From NCBI RefSeq assembly GCF_022808175.1, contig NZ_JALGBX010000004.1, positions 207,446 through 271,445 of the forward strand: a stretch of DNA of 64,000 bases, given 5' to 3'. The first letter of the stretch is position 1, and each line of letters begins with the position of its first letter. The notes under the pieces are model-generated. The model was not told the origin of the DNA and searched no databases. It worked only from the letters and a program-made list of their open reading frames with translations. Shown one piece after another: positions 59,661 to 64,000 of the stretch. The DNA comes from Streptomyces sp. AP-93. Its GTDB lineage: Bacteria; Actinomycetota; Actinomycetes; Streptomycetales; Streptomycetaceae. The translations under genes were made by a program, and so were the position numbers.

Positions 59661-60101
59661 CTACTGCACGCCGAGGGCCATCCACTTCTCCGGCGCCGCG
59701 AGCGGCTCGAAGCCGACCTTGGCGTAGACCTCGTGGGCGTCCGCGGTCGCCAGCAGGATCCTGCGCAGCCCGTACGGGGCGAGGTGGTCCCGTACCGCCC
59801 CCGCCAGGGCGGTGCCGAGCCCCTTGCCCCGTACGCCCCGGTCCACGTACACATCGCAGAGCCAGGCGAAGGTGGCGCGGTCGGTGACGACGCGCGCGTA
59901 GGCCACCTGGAGGCCGGACACGGCGTCGTAGACCCCGTAGTTGAGCGATCCCCCGATGGCGGCGTCCTGCTTCTCCCGGCTCCGCCCGAGGGCCCAGTAG
60001 GCGTCCCCGGACAGCCACCGGTGGATCAGCTCCCGGTCCAGGCGGCCGGGGTCGGTGGAAATCTCATAGCCCTCGGGCGAGGGCAGCGCGCTGTCGTCCA
60101 T
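59661..60101 (-). CDS. GNAT-family N-acetyltransferase
   Basis: 146 aa. The acetyl-CoA-binding motif A is visible as LCDVYVDRGVRGKGLGTALA and the late motif as YAKVGFEPLAAPEKWM. The N-terminal part (IHRWLSGDAYWALGRSREKQ) matches a recurrent subgroup of actinobacterial GNATs. The substrate is unknown. Convergent with the endonuclease gene, 6 bp apart. ATG 60101. Confidence 0.87.
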   Translation of the reverse strand: MDDSALPSPEGYEISTDPGRLDRELIHRWLSGDAYWALGRSREKQDAAIGGSLNYGVYDAVSGLQVAYARVVTDRATFAWLCDVYVDRGVRGKGLGTALAGAVRDHLAPYGLRRILLATADAHEVYAKVGFEPLAAPEKWMALGVQ

Positions 60102-60179
60102 GCCCGCATCCAAGCAAAGGGGCCGGGCCCCGGCCAGCGGGTTTCGACCGCCGGGACGCGGTCGCGCTACGCGGCCGCG

Positions 60180-61850
60180 CTACAGCCGGTCGGCCAGGGC
60201 CTTGAAGGCCGGCCAGTCAAGGGCCGGGGTGCGGGAGTCCCAGACCTTCTGGGACAGGGCGGCGAGCGGGAGCCGGATGCCGGCCGCGACCTGGGCCTGG
60301 GTCTGGGCTCCGGCCAGATCGCACCAGACGGCGAGCCGCGCGCCGAGGATCTGCCCGGCGTACCGCGCGGGCACGGCCGCGGTGCCGCGCAGCACGAGCG
60401 GGGTCCACTGCTCGTAGATGCGCCGGCCGTCGGGGTACGTGAACTGGTTCGGCTGCCCCAGCACGTAGTAGAGGTACTCGTCGTTGAGGTTGACGACCTT
60501 GCGGCCCTCGCGCAGGTACTCCAGCGGCGGCCGGGCCCCGTTCTCCTTGCCCGTCCAGTACTCGACCTGGATGTCCTTGGCCGGCTGGGCGATCCCTCCG
60601 GTGAAGAAGCCGTCGTTCCAGGCCGCCGGCGCGCGGCCCGCCGAACGGACCACGTCCGCCCGGTCGTTCAGCCAGCCAGTCGCCAGGTCCTGGACCCGGG
60701 CGGTGGGCCCGTAGCGCTGCCGGGCGGCGGCCGTCAGCTGCGGGAAGGAGGTCTGCGGATCGCGGTAGACCAGGGCCTGGTACTCGTCGGCGCCCAGGTT
60801 CCAGAGGGAGCCGGGGAACAACGGCAGGTACTCCCGCAGGAGTTCGTCGACGAGTTTCGCCGCCGCCGGGTTCGCGATGTCGACCGCGCCCTTGACCGCC
60901 CTGCCCTGCACGTCGCGCAGTTGCAGCGCAGGGTAGGCGCGCAGGACCGCTCCGAGGTGGCCCGGGGAGTCGATCTCGGGGACGACCGCTATGTGCAGCC
61001 GGGCGGCGAGCGCGGTGATCCCGCGCACCTGCGCCTTGGTGAGGTGCGGGGTGGAGACGATCTCGGGATGGGTGTCGGACTCGATCCGGAAGGCCTGGTC
61101 GTCGGAGAAGTGCAGACCGAGCTGGTTGAGCTTGAGGTCGGCCATCTCGCGCAGCCGGTCCTCGATCCAGTCCGGGGTGAAGTGCTTGCGGGCGATGTCG
61201 AGGTTGAGGCCGCGCTGCGGTTTGGCCGGGGCGTCGCGCACGGTGCCTTCCGGGGCCGAACCGCCTCCGCTCACCTCCTGCTTCAGGGTGCGGGTGCCGT
61301 AGAAGACCCCGGCCTGGTCGGGTCCGGTGATGCGGACCTGCCCGTCGCGCACGGTGAGGGTGTACGACTCGGGGGCGCCGGAGCCCTCCGAGCCGAGGGT
61401 GAGTTCCACGTCGCCCTTGCGCGGGGTGGCCGACTCGGCGAAGCCGATCCGCAGCTCCCCGGCCAGCAGCTTGCCCTCGTCCGCCAGGGCCGCGCTGTCG
61501 GCCGGCGGTACGACGACCCGCGCCTCGGGGCCGGGCCGCCAGCCGGGGCCGTGGGCCGGCACGTGTTCCCGTACGGCCGGGACGGTGCGCGGGGCGGTGG
61601 ACAGCGGGAAGGTCGGCGTCGGCGTGGGCGCCGGGGCTTGCGGGGTGGAGGGGGTGGTGACGGGAGTGGCGGGGCTGGCGGCGGGGGCCGTCGCGCTCGG
61701 CGGGGTGGTCGCCACGACCGGGGCCCGGGCGTTCCCCGGGCCGGTTGTACTGGACGCGCAGCCCGGGACGGCGACAAGGGTGACCAGCGCGGCGACTGTT
61801 GCCGTCGCGATGACATGGCTCCGCCCGTACTGCTTCGTCTGCCGCATCAT
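60180..61850 (-). CDS. GH20 beta-N-acetylhexosaminidase lipoprotein
   Basis: 556 aa. A lipobox (LVAVPGCASS) anchors the protein, followed by a Thr/Pro/Ala linker (about residues 30-90). The GH20 N-terminal domain ends near YGTRTLKQ, and the catalytic barrel starts at RGLNLDIARKHFTPDWI. The catalytic Asp-Glu pair is in WNLGADEYQ; other conserved pieces are LHFSDDQAFRIES, PEIDSPGHLGAVL and NLNDEYLYYV. It removes terminal GlcNAc/GalNAc, for example from chitin oligomers or wall fragments. ATG 61850 has AGGAGC just upstream. Confidence 0.92.
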   Translation of the reverse strand: MMRQTKQYGRSHVIATATVAALVTLVAVPGCASSTTGPGNARAPVVATTPPSATAPAASPATPVTTPSTPQAPAPTPTPTFPLSTAPRTVPAVREHVPAHGPGWRPGPEARVVVPPADSAALADEGKLLAGELRIGFAESATPRKGDVELTLGSEGSGAPESYTLTVRDGQVRITGPDQAGVFYGTRTLKQEVSGGGSAPEGTVRDAPAKPQRGLNLDIARKHFTPDWIEDRLREMADLKLNQLGLHFSDDQAFRIESDTHPEIVSTPHLTKAQVRGITALAARLHIAVVPEIDSPGHLGAVLRAYPALQLRDVQGRAVKGAVDIANPAAAKLVDELLREYLPLFPGSLWNLGADEYQALVYRDPQTSFPQLTAAARQRYGPTARVQDLATGWLNDRADVVRSAGRAPAAWNDGFFTGGIAQPAKDIQVEYWTGKENGARPPLEYLREGRKVVNLNDEYLYYVLGQPNQFTYPDGRRIYEQWTPLVLRGTAAVPARYAGQILGARLAVWCDLAGAQTQAQVAAGIRLPLAALSQKVWDSRTPALDWPAFKALADRL

Positions 61851-61910
61851 GCTCCTGTCCCCCGTACCAACGTGGCACGGGGGACAGCGCCGCGCGACCC
61901 GGGCGGAGGG

Positions 61911-62051
61911 TCAGACGAGCGTGCCGAGCGCGGACGCGGCAAACCCGTGGTCCTGGGCCGGGGCTCCGCCGCCGACGCCGATGGCTCCGACGAGCCGGCC
62001 GTCGCGGTGGACCGGCAGCCCGCCCGCGATGGGTCTTTCGCCCTGGGGGCG
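61911..62051 (-). pseudogene. C-terminal fragment of a GlcG/HbpS-family protein
   Basis: About 46 codons ending at 61911 read RPIAGGLPVHRDGRLVGAIG, then VGGGAPAQDHGFAASALGTLV. This is the GG-P-(V/I)-(D)-G-x-(V/L)-V-G-A-I-G-V-G-G signature of GlcG/HbpS heme-binding-type proteins. The N-terminal ~90 residues are missing; upstream sequence is not homologous, and no start or ribosome-binding site is present. Truncated, possibly by a transposition event (see the adjacent hairpin). Confidence 0.7.
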
Positions 62052-62079
62052 AAACCCCGTTCCCTGCTCTGCTCCGCAG

Positions 62080-62118
62080 GGGTCCGATTCCCCCCAGCCT
62101 GAAGGCCGGGGCATCCTC
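62080..62118. other. Hairpin resembling an IS200/IS605-type end
   Basis: CCCC-A-GCC (62092-62099), loop TGAA, GGC-C-GGGG (62104-62111), preceded by gattcc and followed by catcc. The layout gattccccc-hairpin-ggggcatcc resembles subterminal hairpins of IS200/IS605 elements as I remember them. No tnpA/tnpB is present, so at most a remnant. Confidence 0.3.
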
Positions 62119-62169
62119 GGAGGTCCCCGGTGATGCGGGGGGATACGAGGCGGTACGCGGGGTCGTGGA

Positions 62170-63399
62170 TCAGTGGTGGGCCGGTACGGCGGTGGTCGCC
62201 GCCGGGGTGCCGGCCGCGATGACCCGGCTGCTCCCATCGCCGCCCGCGCGGATCCCCGTACGCCGTTCAAGCGCGCCGGAGACCAGGGCGAGGGCCAGGG
62301 CGGAGGCGGCCAGTGCCGCGCCGACCCAGTTCGGGGCGGTCCAGCCGAGTCCGGCGGCGATGACGAGCCCGCCGAGCCAGGCGGCGAGGGCGTTGCCGAG
62401 GTTGAAGGCACCGATGTTCACGGCGGAGGCCAGGGTGGGGGCGCCGGCTGCCTGGTCGAGGACGCGCTTCTGCAGCGGCGGCACAGTCGCGAAGCCGAGG
62501 GCCCCGATGAGGAAGAGGGTGACGGCGGCGCCGGCCCGGGTGTGGGCGGTGAGGGTGAAGGCGGCCAGGACCACGGCGAGAGCGCCCAGGGAGGTGTACA
62601 GCATCGGCATCAGCGCGCGGTCGGCGAAGCGGCCGCCGACGAGGTTGCCCGCGACCATGCCGAGACCGAGGAGGACGAGCAGCCAGGTGACGGAGGTGTC
62701 GGCGAAGCCGGCGACGTTGGTCATCATCGGGGTGATGTAGGTGATGGCGGCGAAGACCCCGCCGAAGCCGAGGACGGTCATCCCCATCGCCAGGAGCACC
62801 TGGACGTTGCGGAACGCGGCCAGCTCGTGGCGGATCCGTACGCCCTCGGGGCGCGGCAGGTCGGGGACGAGCCGCGCGATGCCGAGCAGGCCGAGGAGGC
62901 CGAGCGAGGCGACGATCAGGAAGGTGACCCGCCAGCCGAGGTGCTGGCCGACGAGCGTGCCGAGCGGGACGCCGACGACGTTGGCCACGGTGAGGCCGGT
63001 GAACATCATCGCGATGGCTCCGGCCTTCTTCTCGGGCGCGACGAGCTCGGCGGCGACGACCGCGCCGATGCCGAAGAAGGCGCCGTGGGCGAGGGAGGCC
63101 ACGACCCGCCCGGCAAGCATGACGCCGAAGGCGGGGGCCAGTGCGGAGACCACGTTGCCCACGATGAACAGGCCCATGAGCAGCATCAGCATCCGCTTGC
63201 GCGGGATGCGGGTGCCGAGGACGGTCATCAGCGGGGCGCCGAGGACCACGCCGAGGGCGTAGCCGGTGACCAGGAAGCCTGCGGTGGGGATCGAGACGCC
63301 GTAGGTGGCGGCGACCTCGGGAAGCAGGCCCATGATCACGAATTCGGTGGTGCCGATCCCGAAGGCGCCGATGGCGAGTGCGAGGAGTGAGAGAGGCAT
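62170..63399 (-). CDS. MFS transporter, DHA1 (12-TMS) efflux type
   Basis: 409 aa with twelve transmembrane segments. Motifs are LLALAIGAFGIGTTEFVIMG (TM1), TGYALGVVLGAPLMTVLGTR plus IPRKR (TM2 and loop 2-3), LAHGAFFGIGAVVAAELVAP (TM4), and TGLTVANVVGVPLGTLVGQH (motif C region). This is the arabinose/purine efflux (AraJ/NepI-like) subgroup, exporting sugars, nucleosides or drugs. ATG 63399. It is divergent from the MarR gene across a repeat-containing region, the typical MarR-efflux arrangement. Confidence 0.9.
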   Translation of the reverse strand: MPLSLLALAIGAFGIGTTEFVIMGLLPEVAATYGVSIPTAGFLVTGYALGVVLGAPLMTVLGTRIPRKRMLMLLMGLFIVGNVVSALAPAFGVMLAGRVVASLAHGAFFGIGAVVAAELVAPEKKAGAIAMMFTGLTVANVVGVPLGTLVGQHLGWRVTFLIVASLGLLGLLGIARLVPDLPRPEGVRIRHELAAFRNVQVLLAMGMTVLGFGGVFAAITYITPMMTNVAGFADTSVTWLLVLLGLGMVAGNLVGGRFADRALMPMLYTSLGALAVVLAAFTLTAHTRAGAAVTLFLIGALGFATVPPLQKRVLDQAAGAPTLASAVNIGAFNLGNALAAWLGGLVIAAGLGWTAPNWVGAALAASALALALVSGALERRTGIRAGGDGSSRVIAAGTPAATTAVPAHH

Positions 63400-63496
63400 G
63401 AGGGGTGCCCTTCAGGAGGTGCTGGGGCTACAGGGAGAGGAGGGAGGGGCTGGGCCGGCCGGGCGATTGCCTCAGCGGGTTGCCTGCGTCCACATT

Positions 63497-63543
63497 AATT
63501 GCAGACGCGGGATATTTGCAAGCGCGGGCAATTGCAGGCGTGC
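63497..63543. promoter_or_regulatory. Three direct repeats (AATTGCAGACGCGG type) in the MFS/marR divergent region
   Basis: AATTGCAGACGCGG (63497), ATTTGCAAGCGCGG (63514) and AATTGCAGGCGTGC (63530) repeat on a 16-17 bp pitch. The low-GC attaattgc and gatattt stretches probably contain the divergent promoters. Candidate MarR operators. Confidence 0.6.
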
Positions 63544-63580
63544 CCTATCCTGGAGGCACACGCCTTCGAGGAGGAAGCCC

Positions 63581-64000
63581 ATGACGGCCACGGACAGCGC
63601 GCTCACCGCCCTCTCCCAGGGCTGGTGCGCCCTCTCCCTCCTGCACGGGCGGATCGAGACGCACATCGAGCGCGCGCTCCAGGCGGGACACGGCCTGAGC
63701 GTGCGCGAGTACTCCCTGCTCGACGTGCTCAGCCGCCAGCACAGCGGCCCCGGCGGCCACCTGCGCATGCACCAGGTCGCGGACTCGGTGGTGCTCAGCC
63801 AGAGCGCGACGACCCGGCTGGTCAGCCGCTTGGAGGACCGCGGGCTGCTCAGCCGCTACCTCTGCGACACCGACCGCCGGGGCATCTACACCGAAGTCAG
63901 CCCGGCCGGCCTGGAGCTCCTGGCCGCGGCCCGCCCCACCAACGACACCGCCCTGCGCGAGGCCCTGGACGAGGCGGCACTCAATCCGGAACTCTCCCTG
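63581..64000 (+). CDS. MarR-family transcriptional regulator (3' end beyond window)
   Basis: 140 codons visible, no stop before the window ends. The winged helix is GLSVREYSLLDVLSRQHSGP, HQVADSVVLSQSATTRLVSR and LEDRGLLSRYLCDTDRRGIY, the canonical MarR recognition helix and wing (DRRG). ATG 63581 follows GAGGAGGAAG, an excellent ribosome-binding site. It probably represses itself and the divergent MFS gene. Confidence 0.9.
   Translation, partial: MTATDSALTALSQGWCALSLLHGRIETHIERALQAGHGLSVREYSLLDVLSRQHSGPGGHLRMHQVADSVVLSQSATTRLVSRLEDRGLLSRYLCDTDRRGIYTEVSPAGLELLAAARPTNDTALREALDEAALNPELSL

Overview
This window is a stretch of a high-GC actinobacterial chromosome, almost certainly Streptomyces. 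The evidence is the strong G/C preference at third codon positions, many GTG starts, a chaplin gene, a melC1-melC2 tyrosinase pair, a mycothiol-type formaldehyde dehydrogenase, and many secreted proteins paired with TetR/MarR/LysR/MerR regulators. No rRNA, tRNA or CRISPR array was seen.

Layout. 1-8.6 kb: cell-surface and secreted functions (end of a TolB-like protein, two esterases, a small secreted protein, a chaplin, the tyrosinase pair) and three membrane proteins. 8.8-10.3 kb: an HTH regulator and a divergent alpha/beta hydrolase around a nested palindrome. 10.3-19.4 kb: acyl-CoA metabolism (a coupled quinone oxidoreductase/acyl-CoA dehydrogenase/acyl-CoA dehydrogenase operon, a dienoyl-CoA-reductase-like SDR with a TetR regulator, an enoyl-CoA hydratase), then a PIG-L deacetylase and an MBL-fold hydrolase. 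19.5-28.7 kb: a DUF3887 protein, a proline-iminopeptidase-like hydrolase, a GntR-TetR fusion regulator facing an MFS exporter, an aminoglycoside-phosphotransferase-family kinase, mycothiol formaldehyde dehydrogenase, and a LysR/DapA-family pair. 29-33.2 kb: a LysM transglycosylase with a long leader, a MerR/DUF4188 pair, and a Ser/Thr kinase.

The centrepiece is a 16.9-kb mobile element at about 33521-50445. It splits a Nudix hydrolase gene exactly at the first glycine of the Nudix box. Removing the element and one copy of a 4-bp GGCG repeat restores a perfect 161-codon reading frame. Imperfect inverted repeats lie at the two ends. The right end holds four genes overlapping by 4 nt: three large tyrosine recombinases and a small coiled-coil protein, a Tn554/recombinase-in-trio-like machine. 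The cargo is a 2087-aa secreted RHS polymorphic toxin with an unusual Cys-rich, membrane-active-looking C-terminal tip, a neighbouring PH-domain membrane protein that is a candidate immunity protein, a decayed P-domain gene, and a three-gene operon for a secreted I36-like protein, a lipoprotein and a membrane-anchored protein.

50.8-64 kb returns to core-type genes: a coupled operon (PAP2 phosphatase, DMT transporter, Ser/Gly/Val-repeat protein) next to a divergent TetR gene with three 10-bp operator-like boxes on a 16-bp pitch; a TerD protein; a solute-binding lipoprotein; a Tat-exported beta-propeller protein; a DJ-1/PfpI protein; a secreted endonuclease I; a GNAT acetyltransferase; a GH20 lipoprotein; a truncated GlcG/HbpS fragment beside a hairpin; and an MFS transporter divergent from a MarR gene that runs off the end. 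A recurring theme is a regulator facing its target gene across a short intergenic region containing palindromes or repeats.
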